DNA of 64,000 nt from the NCBI GenBank assembly GCA_963810905.1, contig CAWEPG010000007.1, forward strand, positions 65,824 through 129,823, given 5' to 3'. The position numbers were made by a program, and so were the translations under genes. Source of the DNA: CAWBAT01 sp963810905. GTDB taxonomy: Bacteria > Acidobacteriota > Terriglobia > Versatilivoradales > Versatilivoraceae. Shown here one piece after another: positions 8,616-16,906 of this stretch. The notes under the pieces were generated by a model. That model was given only the letters and a program-made list of their open reading frames with translations. It did no database searches and had not been told where the DNA came from. Position 1 is the first letter of the stretch. Every line of letters begins with the position of its first letter.

Positions 8616-9668
8616 TCAGGCTTGGAGACCGCTTGATCGCAGACCTAGCCCCAAAGTCTTTCTGCAGTATTGTACGCTGCGTTCCAGTTGGTCCAATTGG
8701 TATTGTTGCTCCGAAATTGCAAGATCTTCGTCAACGGAAGCCCTGAACGGCTGGAGAGGCGTTCCTCGTTTGGCCAATGCTACAAATTGAGCAAATTCAT
8801 GCGCTCGTGCATTGGCGTAATTTTTCCAAAAATCAGTCCGAAGATAGGAGAAGGCTCTGGAAGAACCTGAAATGATTTCCAACTGCACGGGGACGTTTGG
8901 GCAAAGCACGGCGAATCGTCTTAGGTAGGATGCAAAATCAACTTTCCCTTCACCCATTGCAGTCCACTGGACAATAGCGCCATCGGTGGATTCCCAAACC
9001 ATGGAGTCCCGAATACCGGTTGTCACAGCATAGGGGCCAAGGATTTCCAAATTCTGAAGGGGATCTTCAAGCGTCCAAGTCGCATTTCCGCAATCCATTG
9101 TGGCACCGACATAGTCAGTCCCGGCTTCTTCAATTAAGGTGACTAACTCCCAGGCTTGCATGTCTCCTGCATGATTTTCGACTGCAATTTTGACCCCAGC
9201 CTCCATCGCTTGACTTCTAGTTGCTTTCAACACTTGAAGGGTGTTTTTCATGTGAAATTCAATACCGCCAGGAGTAGAACGATCCTTGAAGTTTCCTTGG
9301 TAGCACCGAACCACGGGAGAGCCAACCCGTTGGGCAATCTTGATTGCCAGGCCCAGATGTTCTTCGGCGGTGCCAAACCGCTTTTCGAAGGTGTTTGAGG
9401 ATGGACAAATACTAGCCGTCCCAGTATGGATTTCGATTCCTAGATCTCTGGCTCTGGCCTTAATTTCTTGAAGATAATGATCGCTGTGATTTTCGAAAAC
9501 ATCCAAATCCGAAAACAGGATGGCGTCCACTTCTAGCCTGGAAGCGTAATCCAGAAGTTTTGGCGCATTCCAACCGAGCGCACGGATTGAATAATTATCA
9601 AACCCAAGTTTGAGGTGAGGGTTCGTAACTGTATTTTGCAAATTGTTTACGGTGTTGATTGATTCCAT
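8616..9668 (-). CDS. sugar phosphate isomerase/epimerase-like TIM-barrel protein
   Basis: This 350-aa protein has the xylose-isomerase-like TIM barrel (AP endonuclease family 2 fold). Its repeated strand-end acids match metal binding: VAVENHAGD-type (here IAVENHAGDM), VGATMDCGNATWTLEDP, and VQLEIISG near the end. The N-terminus LKLGFDNYSIRALGWNAPKL is typical of the family. Members isomerise or epimerise sugars or dehydrate cyclic polyols; no substrate can be read here. It is convergent to rfbA, with 40 bases between stops. Confidence 0.75.
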   Translation of the reverse strand: MESINTVNNLQNTVTNPHLKLGFDNYSIRALGWNAPKLLDYASRLEVDAILFSDLDVFENHSDHYLQEIKARARDLGIEIHTGTASICPSSNTFEKRFGTAEEHLGLAIKIAQRVGSPVVRCYQGNFKDRSTPGGIEFHMKNTLQVLKATRSQAMEAGVKIAVENHAGDMQAWELVTLIEEAGTDYVGATMDCGNATWTLEDPLQNLEILGPYAVTTGIRDSMVWESTDGAIVQWTAMGEGKVDFASYLRRFAVLCPNVPVQLEIISGSSRAFSYLRTDFWKNYANARAHEFAQFVALAKRGTPLQPFRASVDEDLAISEQQYQLDQLERSVQYCRKTLGLGLRSSGLQA

Positions 9669-10063
9669 TCTTCTGCTGAGATCATGGAGTACTTTGTTTC
9701 AACTTAACGGATAGCCCTATTCCCTTTAGAAGTTTTCACGATTAGTGCAAGCCACTCAAGGCACTTCGCTGCAGGTGGTTTGATTCAGCTTTTGCAAGAC
9801 CATGCACTGAGAGACAGGGGAAAGAGGACTTTCTTAACCGGAAAAGCTGAGATAAAATTAGCTCGACTTGTCGCAACTTTCGCAGGCTACCCTTATCAAT
9901 CAGTAATACTGAAGCACCTAATCATGTTACCCTAACCGATACTCTCGATGCAGGCAAGCTATGCATGAGACGAAGTGAAAGTTTGGGCTAGGCTCCACGT
10001 ACCTCATTGGGTGTCAAATGCTTTTTCGGCTCAGTTCTGACAACTTTTGAAAAGGACCTGAAG
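9669..10063. other. intergenic region, no gene recognised
   Basis: About 395 bases lie between the divergent TIM-barrel and histidine kinase genes. It presumably holds both promoters. I found no tRNA-like T-arm, no terminator and no riboswitch that I recognise. Confidence 0.4.
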
Positions 10064-11455
10064 GTGTTTCCTGATTTTCTAACAGTCATCATAATCTTCT
10101 GTATGGTCTTGATCTTGTATTTGATCAGCAAGATGGGCGATGAACAGAAGAAGAGCGAAAAATTGGCAATTTCACTCCAAGAGAAGAAGGATCATATCAG
10201 TCACCTCATTCGGGCGCTCGAACAAGCCAAAGAGTCGAATCAATTGGAATCTTTCTTATTCAGCGAGATTACCAGCATCCTTCGACATGTACACGATAGC
10301 GAACAATCGTTGCAGGCTGCATTTTCCAGAATGCTCGAAATTCTGTCAATTGATGTGGGCATCCTTGCTCTGGATGATGGGAGTAAGCCTGGTATTAATA
10401 TTTGTATCGGAGCTGATTTGAGCCTTCTTGACACTTTCAATGAGCTGGAACGTCGGAAAATTGTATTGGAAAGCCTGGGTGGACAGAACGTCCCATTGTC
10501 TTTTGAAAATTTTCAGAAATCGCGCCTATTAAAAGTCATGGAAGAGACGCGTTCTTTGCTTGGCTTCCCTTGCAAGGTGAAATCGTACCAGTTCGGACAC
10601 TTTATCATTGGTTACCGGAAGCCCCATCAATTTATTCAAGCTGAAATTGATGGCTTGAAATTCTGTGCCGACCAGTTTGCTGTCACATTTCAGCTCTCCA
10701 AACAGATTTCGGATACCCAAGAACTCTCTCAACTGCGACATGATTACATCGCCAATGTGTCCCACGAATTAAGAACGCCATTAACCACGATTTATGGCTA
10801 TTTGACGATCTTGAAGAGCTACCCCAATTCTCTTTTCCAGGAGAACGAAAAGAACGAGATTGTCTCAATCATGACGGAAGAATGCCAACGTCTGATGCGC
10901 CTTATTAATAACTTGCTTCTTTCCGTAAAAGTTGAACAAGCCGAATTTCCCAGTTTGCAGAAATTTGGAACCGTTTCGATTGCGGAAATTATCGATCATA
11001 CCAGCCGTTTCATGGAACCTGAGATGAAGAGCAAGAATATTCGACTGATTGTTGACATGCCTTCTCAGCCCGCCTTAATTGAGGGAAACCAGGATCTGTT
11101 ACAACAGGTATTCCAGAATCTTGTTTCGAATTCCATCAAGTTTTGTTCGAAAGACCCCCGGATCGAAGTGGTGGCAAGGGAAGAGGAACATCATATTGTT
11201 ATCTATTTCTCGGACAATGGCGTCGGAATCGAACCTGAAGCACTACCCAATGTCTTTCAGAAGTTCTATAGAGCTCGTTCTCAGGCTCCCCATCGGCCTG
11301 GGCTCGGTATTGGACTTTTTTTAGTTCATAAACTCATCGAATTACATCGAGGATCCATTTCCGTTACGAGCGAGGTCGGGAAGGGAACGATGTTTGTGAT
11401 TCGAATTCCGAAGGTAATTGTTCCGGCGTCCGTAAGCTACACTTCACTTAGTTAG
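10064..11455 (+). CDS. membrane-anchored sensor histidine kinase
   Basis: The sensor kinase has one N-terminal membrane helix (FPDFLTVIIIFCMVLILYLI), a coiled-coil linker, a GAF-like sensing domain at ~75-210, then a HisKA domain with the H-box VSHELRTPLTTIYGYL (His about residue 234). The HATPase domain has NSIKF (N-box), FSDNGVGI (G1) and GLGIGLFLVHKLI (G2). I chose GTG 10064 because AAAGGA lies seven bases upstream and the product starts at the membrane helix. An in-frame TTG at 10007 would add 19 residues and has no ribosome site. No response regulator gene is adjacent, so it is an orphan. Confidence 0.85.
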   Translation: MFPDFLTVIIIFCMVLILYLISKMGDEQKKSEKLAISLQEKKDHISHLIRALEQAKESNQLESFLFSEITSILRHVHDSEQSLQAAFSRMLEILSIDVGILALDDGSKPGINICIGADLSLLDTFNELERRKIVLESLGGQNVPLSFENFQKSRLLKVMEETRSLLGFPCKVKSYQFGHFIIGYRKPHQFIQAEIDGLKFCADQFAVTFQLSKQISDTQELSQLRHDYIANVSHELRTPLTTIYGYLTILKSYPNSLFQENEKNEIVSIMTEECQRLMRLINNLLLSVKVEQAEFPSLQKFGTVSIAEIIDHTSRFMEPEMKSKNIRLIVDMPSQPALIEGNQDLLQQVFQNLVSNSIKFCSKDPRIEVVAREEEHHIVIYFSDNGVGIEPEALPNVFQKFYRARSQAPHRPGLGIGLFLVHKLIELHRGSISVTSEVGKGTMFVIRIPKVIVPASVSYTSLS

Positions 11456-11524
11456 GAAAAAACCAAAGCAGGTTGAGATGGCCATCGGCCAATAGAAGGC
11501 AACATTAGCCAGGAGGCAGGACGT

Positions 11525-11980
11525 ATGTTATCCAGAGTTCTTTTATTTGTGCGGCTCCCGATTCTTTTACTCGTAATCTATACGATTGCGCGATTCAGCC
11601 TGGGGGTTGCCGGAGTCCCCTACGCGCCGCGGGGCAATGCGATGTTCTCCGTGGTCGGCCTCATGTTAATCAGCAGCTTTTACTTTGGTGCACTCTCCGC
11701 AAAAAACGGCCAATTTTCCTGGAGTGGAACAATTCTGGTTGGAATTGTTGTGTGCTTTACGGCAGAAGTCCTTGTTTTCCTTGCCACATGGATCAGCTAT
11801 GTGGCCAATCGGGACACGTATTTTACTCACTGGGACGCGTTAAATGTCCCACCCGGAACCAGCGTCCCTTTTGGAAGAGCGATGATGGCCCGCACGGCGG
11901 GACTGATTTTTGGACCCATATTAGGGATCCTTAGCGCTTCACTCGGACGCATTTTTAGCGGGTTAGCGCCCAAGACATGA
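11525..11980 (+). CDS. small multi-pass membrane protein, function unknown
   Basis: This 151-aa protein has four likely membrane helices (for example RVLLFVRLPILLLVIYTIA and SGTILVGIVVCFTAEVLVFL). AGGAGG stands eight bases before the ATG. I do not recognise the family. It follows the sensor kinase by 69 bases on the same strand and may be co-transcribed. A function linked to the kinase is only inferred from position. Confidence 0.6.
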   Translation: MLSRVLLFVRLPILLLVIYTIARFSLGVAGVPYAPRGNAMFSVVGLMLISSFYFGALSAKNGQFSWSGTILVGIVVCFTAEVLVFLATWISYVANRDTYFTHWDALNVPPGTSVPFGRAMMARTAGLIFGPILGILSASLGRIFSGLAPKT

Positions 11981-12038
11981 TCTTGGGGAAAAAGCGTGCA
12001 TCGTGATCCGCTGTTGCGTTCCTCCGGGGCGTCCTGTT

Positions 12039-12911
12039 TTAATGCGGATGCTCCCAGTATTTGCGACGATTTCTTTCTTTCAGTGCCAGATCTCTTCCGT
12101 CTGCCGACACGCTTTTGACAAGGATATTGGGATACGCCTTTTCAAACCAGTAGGCCTGTTGATTTCCTGGGCCCTGAATCTCAACCTTCCAACAGTCAAT
12201 CAAGTTAACGGTTTCGCTTCCTTGTACATGAATTTCTGCATCGATAAATTTCGGAGGCGTGGCTCGATTGGTCACAAACGAATTCACCAGCCGAATCGGA
12301 TGTCGCAAACCTTCTCGAAAGCGGAGTGATCTTAAAGTAACTGGGAGCTGATCCTCCAGTAAGTCGTCTGGACCAAGCGGGAGAGAGGTGGAGCCATCCC
12401 CTTCGCCATCGAAGTAAGAGAAATAGTGGAGTGTGGCTGGGCGCCCCCAATTTTGAACTTCCTTAAATGTGTTTCCGCACCACTCCTGACTTCCCATTGT
12501 CAATTTGATCAAGCGGGACGGGTTTTCGCGATTGACAAATAGGCTGGTTAAAAAATGATATGTATAGTTTTCGGTAGGAATGGAAGCAGCGATGTTGAGT
12601 TTTAAGACGACGGGGTGGGGCTGTCCTTGGAGCGGATGATCGGCCTTTACGTATAGCTTTGGATCAAAATCTTCCTTTACGGTAATGAGCGTTGCCTGAT
12701 AGCTTCTCGATTTACCGTAAATCACGCAATGAGCATCATATGTGGCGACTTCTGCCTGCCCATCGTCCCATGACGCATGGAGACCCCAGTCGGTTTGAAA
12801 AAGCTCATTGCCTTTTTTCTCCGTGCGTATTTCATGCTTCGGGGTTACCAGAAAAAGGACGATTAAGACAACGATTCCGAATGCAATAAGCAGCCGCAAT
12901 GGATTCTGCAT
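12039..12911 (-). CDS. membrane-anchored hypothetical protein
   Basis: This 290-aa protein has one N-terminal membrane anchor (LRLLIAFGIVVLIVLFLVTP) and a large mostly beta extracytoplasmic domain, with sequences such as TYDAHCVIYGKS and ATLHYFSYFDGEGDG. The layout somewhat resembles DUF3108-type periplasmic proteins, but I cannot confirm that. There is no catalytic motif and no lipobox. It is convergent with the small membrane protein before it and divergent from the acetyltransferase after it. Confidence 0.6.
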   Translation of the reverse strand: MQNPLRLLIAFGIVVLIVLFLVTPKHEIRTEKKGNELFQTDWGLHASWDDGQAEVATYDAHCVIYGKSRSYQATLITVKEDFDPKLYVKADHPLQGQPHPVVLKLNIAASIPTENYTYHFLTSLFVNRENPSRLIKLTMGSQEWCGNTFKEVQNWGRPATLHYFSYFDGEGDGSTSLPLGPDDLLEDQLPVTLRSLRFREGLRHPIRLVNSFVTNRATPPKFIDAEIHVQGSETVNLIDCWKVEIQGPGNQQAYWFEKAYPNILVKSVSADGRDLALKERNRRKYWEHPH

Positions 12912-13182
12912 ATTCCTCCTCTGGGCCAGTCTGGGTGAGTCCTCTGCCCTCTACTTTACTTGAATCACATGCCGATGTCTCAAAGAGATTGGTCCGAGCG
13001 GCTGGATTGAAATGCCAGGAAAACTGGAAGATGGTTCTTCCGGAAAAAGAGTCTATGGGTTCGGTGTATCCAGTTTGAGTGGCGTTACGTTGACCCCTCA
13101 GGAAGGGATATGTTACTTTTACTCTCGAAATGCCCGCGAGAAGGAATTGCATGTCCTGAGAAACTGTCCTTCATTCATCCTG

Positions 13183-13956
13183 ATGCTAACTTCCCGAGAC
13201 TATCGGATCGAACCTCTTGCCGACCTTGAGCGCTTGCGCGAATGCCTCGAAATCCAACGAAAGATTTGGGGTTTTTCTGACCTCGACCTTCTCCCTTTGC
13301 GCTCTCTTGTTGTCAGCGGAAAGATCGGGGGACAAGTCTTTGGGGCCATCGATAACGATAATCATCTGCTGGGTTTTCTGACGGCTTTACCGGGCTTTCG
13401 GGAAGGTAGAGTCTATCTTCATTCGCATATGATGGGGGTCTTACCGGAATGCCGAAATCGCGGGATTGGAAGGAGTCTTAAACTGGCTCAACGCCAAGAC
13501 GCCCTCAGCCGCGGAATTTCCATAGTGGAATGGACCTTTGATCCGCTGGAAATACAAAACGCCTATTTTAATATTGAGTCACTGGGCGCAATTTGCCGCC
13601 GTTACGATGTCGACACCTATGGGATGACAAGCAGCCCCCTCCATGGAAACTTGCCTACCGATCGGCTTTTGGCGGAATGGCATCTGTCCAGCCCACGTGT
13701 GGTGTCCCGCATCTCGAAAAGTGTAATTCCTCGGATTGCTTCGAATGCGGCGGTACGACTCGAACTCCCCTACAATATACGCGAATTAAAGGCGACTGAC
13801 CCTGTTTCGGCTGCCCATATCCAACGGCGGCTTCGTCAACGATTCTTAGACTTTTTCGGCAACGGCTATTCCGCGATAGGTTTCACAATGGATGAATCCA
13901 GCAATATTGCCTCTTACGTCCTCGAACCGTTTGATGAAGGGAGTCTCCATACATGA
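13183..13956 (+). CDS. GNAT-fold acetyltransferase (COG3375-like)
   Basis: This ~257-aa protein resembles the COG3375 predicted acetyltransferases. It has RECLEIQRKIWGFSD at the start, VYLHSHMMGVLPECRNRGIG (acetyl-CoA pyrophosphate loop RNRGIG) and the family-specific VEWTFDPLEIQNAYFNIESL followed by YGMTSSPLHGNLPTDRL. ATG 13183 gives the usual family length. The frame is open back to 13012, but that part has no family similarity I can see. It overlaps the next gene by four bases (ATGA), so it is translationally coupled to the amidohydrolase. Substrate is unknown. Confidence 0.75.
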   Translation: MLTSRDYRIEPLADLERLRECLEIQRKIWGFSDLDLLPLRSLVVSGKIGGQVFGAIDNDNHLLGFLTALPGFREGRVYLHSHMMGVLPECRNRGIGRSLKLAQRQDALSRGISIVEWTFDPLEIQNAYFNIESLGAICRRYDVDTYGMTSSPLHGNLPTDRLLAEWHLSSPRVVSRISKSVIPRIASNAAVRLELPYNIRELKATDPVSAAHIQRRLRQRFLDFFGNGYSAIGFTMDESSNIASYVLEPFDEGSLHT

Positions 13957-15410
13957 TTCTCTCCAGTCCATGGGTTTTGCCCATTAGTTCTCCATGGATC
14001 GTGGATGGCGCCGTTGTTGTCGAAGGGGCGCAGATTATTGACCTGGGCATTCAGAAGGATATTGTTCGGCGCTACCCGCATCATCCGGTCAAACATTATC
14101 CCGCTTCAGTCCTCCTGCCTGGATTCGTAAATGTTCACTCACACTTGGAACTTTCGATCTTGCGCGGCTATTTAGAAGGGTTGAGTTTTTGGAATTGGAT
14201 TCGTGAACTGACCAGAACAAAATATGAGATTTTGACTTATGACGACATTCTGGTATCGGCACTCTTGGGGGCCGTTGAGGCGATTCAAGCGGGCATTACA
14301 ACGGTGGGCGACCCCATGGATTTGGGAGGGACGCTAGAAGCAGCCTTAAGTACAGGGATTCGAGGCGTCCTCTACCAGGAAGTGTTTTCTCCGAGATCTG
14401 AAGATGCCAATAAGGCCATGCAAACGCTGGAAGCCAATCTTCAAGAGCGTCGTGCGCAAATTGCAAGATTTCCGACCTCTGGTATCCTCTCCCGATTTAT
14501 CAGACTCGATTCCATTGGCCAAGAGAAAACCGTGGCCGATCGGAAAAAACGGATTCGCTTAGGCGTATCTCCTCATGCCCCTTATACCGTTAGTGCGCCT
14601 TTATTTTTGGCGGTGCATCAATTTGCAAGAAAGGAGGGCCTTCCCGTTTGCATCCATATCGGGGAATCGGTCGCGGAGCGACAATGGATACAAGACGGGA
14701 CCGGGCCGATTGCCCATTCTTACCGCGAGCGCGGCATTCCGTGGGTTCCCCCCAAAACGACTCCCATCCAGTATCTTCATAACCTCGGAGTCATCGAAGA
14801 TTCCACTCTTCTCGTGCATTGCATTCATTTGCGAGAAGAAGATTTTGAGATTATTCGAACTCAGAAGGCGGCTGTTGCCCATTGTCCCAAATCCAACTGG
14901 AAATTGGGACACGGATACATGAATCTGAAAGAGATACACCAAAGAGCCATTCGGTTGGGATTGGGAACCGACAGTGTCGCGAGCAATAACTCTATGGACT
15001 TTTTTGAAGAAATGCGGTTTACGCGGAGTAATCCGACAGTTGGTCTCCCTCCCAGCAACGGAGACTCTCACTTCGAAAGGGATTACCTCCTTTCATCCAC
15101 TGAATTGCTCAGAATGGGTACCTTGGGAGGCGCCGAAGCTCTTGGTTTGTCAAAAGAAATCGGGTCATTAGATGCGGGTAAATTGGCTGACATTATAGCT
15201 GTGGATCTTACGGGATTTCACGTCCAGCCAGTTTTCTCCCCGACCGACGCTCTGGTCTTCTCCTGCAGAGCACCTGATGTGCGAATGACTATGATTGGGG
15301 GCGAGATCCTCTATGAAGGGGGAGCCGTTGCTGGTTTCATGTCGGGCGAATTCTCTAATGCTGTGGAACAAGTCCGAACCAAGATGCTGAATGCGCGTCG
15401 CAAAGATTAA
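13953..15410 (+). CDS. metal-dependent amidohydrolase/deaminase (COG0402 type)
   Basis: This 485-aa protein is a TRZ/ATZ-type aminohydrolase. The metal site is complete by eye: HxH at H62/H64 (VNVHSHLELS), SPHAPYTVS, a metal His in ICIHIGES-like CIHIGESVAE, LVHCIHL, and the catalytic Asp in GLGTDSVAS. The family deaminates aminated purines and related rings. Members with NxHSHLELS include aminodeoxyfutalosine deaminase of the futalosine menaquinone pathway, so that is one candidate role. S-adenosylhomocysteine or guanine-type deaminase are others. It lies between a coupled acetyltransferase and a DMT transporter. Confidence 0.8.
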   Translation: MILSSPWVLPISSPWIVDGAVVVEGAQIIDLGIQKDIVRRYPHHPVKHYPASVLLPGFVNVHSHLELSILRGYLEGLSFWNWIRELTRTKYEILTYDDILVSALLGAVEAIQAGITTVGDPMDLGGTLEAALSTGIRGVLYQEVFSPRSEDANKAMQTLEANLQERRAQIARFPTSGILSRFIRLDSIGQEKTVADRKKRIRLGVSPHAPYTVSAPLFLAVHQFARKEGLPVCIHIGESVAERQWIQDGTGPIAHSYRERGIPWVPPKTTPIQYLHNLGVIEDSTLLVHCIHLREEDFEIIRTQKAAVAHCPKSNWKLGHGYMNLKEIHQRAIRLGLGTDSVASNNSMDFFEEMRFTRSNPTVGLPPSNGDSHFERDYLLSSTELLRMGTLGGAEALGLSKEIGSLDAGKLADIIAVDLTGFHVQPVFSPTDALVFSCRAPDVRMTMIGGEILYEGGAVAGFMSGEFSNAVEQVRTKMLNARRKD

Positions 15411-16374
15411 GCTATACGTTCTCATCGGAAGTCTAATTGCAATCTGGTGTGGAAACTTCATTGCGCTAAAAGTGTGCCTAAGGGCAATGTCCCCCTTAGG
15501 GGTAACTTCTTTTCGCACAACTGCCGCAGCCCTTATTCTTTACGGGATTCATCGGCTTAAAAAGGATCGACAAGGCATCCAAGGTCTCAAGGCCCCTGAT
15601 GTTGTTTTTTTCTTTAAGCTGGCATTTTTGGGATTGGTCCTGAATCAATTGTTGTTCATCACAGGCCTTCATTTTACTACGGTGGCTCACTCGGCGGTCA
15701 TTGTCACTTTTGGGCCGTTGTTCACCATGATATTTGCTTGGATGCAAGGCCAAGAGAAGCTCACGCCGATTAGGATTTTGGGCATGAGTTTATCTATTGT
15801 TGGAGTGTTCTGTCTTAACCTGGATCATGATTTGAGGTTACATACCGAATATTTGGTTGGAGACCTTCTCACTTTCAGTGGTTCCGTCGCCTTTGCTTAT
15901 TACACCGTTCTAAGTAAGGAAGGTTCGGTACGATACGGTCCTGTGCCATCGACGGCTTTTACGTATTTTGCAGGCGCTTGTATCCTTTTCCCGTTGGGCT
16001 TGCCATCGTTTCTCTCCTTTTCCAGTTCTGCCCTCACTTGGAACTTGGTGGCGTCGTTTCTCTATGTTGCCGTAATGGCATCCGTATTGGCACCCTTAAT
16101 CTTTTATTATGCCCTTCGTCATATGTCCGCTTCGCGTTTTGCCTCTTTGACCTACCTTCAGCCTGTCGTGACGACGGTATCGTCCACTTATATCCTCTCC
16201 GAAAAGCTGACACCAAACTTTGTGATCGGAGGATGCCTTGTCCTGAGTGGTGTCTTGCTAACACGGCGATCCCGCTATCGATTTAGAAGCAAAAAATCGC
16301 GAAGAGGCTTATTGGAAAAGGCATTCGAAGGGAAACAGAACGAGAGTTCAGGTGATGTCAACCAAGCACACTGA
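15391..16374 (+). CDS. EamA/DMT-family transporter
   Basis: This 327-aa inner-membrane protein has about ten helices arranged as two EamA repeats (LIAIWCGNFIALKV near the start, GLHFTTVAHSAVIVTFGPLF in the first repeat, ALRHMSASRFASLTYLQPVV in the second). The tail is basic and cytosolic (RRSRYRFRSKKSRRG). The start at 15391 overlaps the amidohydrolase end by 20 bases, consistent with one operon. The family exports amino acids, purines or other metabolites. Context suggests, but does not show, transport of a compound handled by the amidohydrolase. Confidence 0.8.
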   Translation: MRVAKIKLYVLIGSLIAIWCGNFIALKVCLRAMSPLGVTSFRTTAAALILYGIHRLKKDRQGIQGLKAPDVVFFFKLAFLGLVLNQLLFITGLHFTTVAHSAVIVTFGPLFTMIFAWMQGQEKLTPIRILGMSLSIVGVFCLNLDHDLRLHTEYLVGDLLTFSGSVAFAYYTVLSKEGSVRYGPVPSTAFTYFAGACILFPLGLPSFLSFSSSALTWNLVASFLYVAVMASVLAPLIFYYALRHMSASRFASLTYLQPVVTTVSSTYILSEKLTPNFVIGGCLVLSGVLLTRRSRYRFRSKKSRRGLLEKAFEGKQNESSGDVNQAH

Positions 16375-16515
16375 GTTGAGAGGCGTCTCGAATATCAAGA
16401 AAAAAATGGTTTTTGCATGTCGAAAAAGTTATTGCCTAATTCAATCTTTGAGTCTATATTCTCCACAGTCTTTCGAAGAAGCTCACCTTTAATTCCTCGT
16501 GCCTGAGGGAGCAAA

Positions 16516-16752
16516 ATGGAAATCCAGAAACATAGCCGCGAGACATCTTCTCCAATTCAAACTCCGGGTCAGCGATTTGAAGAACAGTTAAGAGACGTTA
16601 TCATAAGCCACCTCGACATGTTGTCGCAGGACGGCAAAGAAAAGGTTCTTGAATTCATCAATGCTTTAACGGATCTGGAAGAAAGAAAACAGGAATTCAA
16701 TCGCCGCCAGGGGCTACTTTACAATTGGGGGTCAGATGATTCTAGAGTATGA
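16516..16752 (+). CDS. small hypothetical protein
   Basis: This 78-aa soluble, charged, mostly helical protein has no cysteine motifs or membrane segments. GAGGGAG sits six bases before the ATG, and the coding stretch has no overlapping gene. I do not recognise it. It is followed by the PDZ protein about 150 bases later on the same strand. Confidence 0.5.
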   Translation: MEIQKHSRETSSPIQTPGQRFEEQLRDVIISHLDMLSQDGKEKVLEFINALTDLEERKQEFNRRQGLLYNWGSDDSRV

Positions 16753-16906
16753 GAGCCAGCATGGAAAAGTCATGCGCTTTCGTTGCAGTAGTAAATTGTG
16801 TCCATAGGGATTACGATAAATTTGTCGTCTGGTCGCTTTTATTTTCATCGGCTGTTCTTGCAAATTGCTGAACCCACCTTTTTCCCCGATTTTCTTTGAG
16901 ATCGGG

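Noticed and set aside
9669..10063. Possible tRNA or small RNA in the spacer before the sensor kinase
   Set aside because: No cloverleaf, T-arm GTTCRA or terminator could be found by eye.
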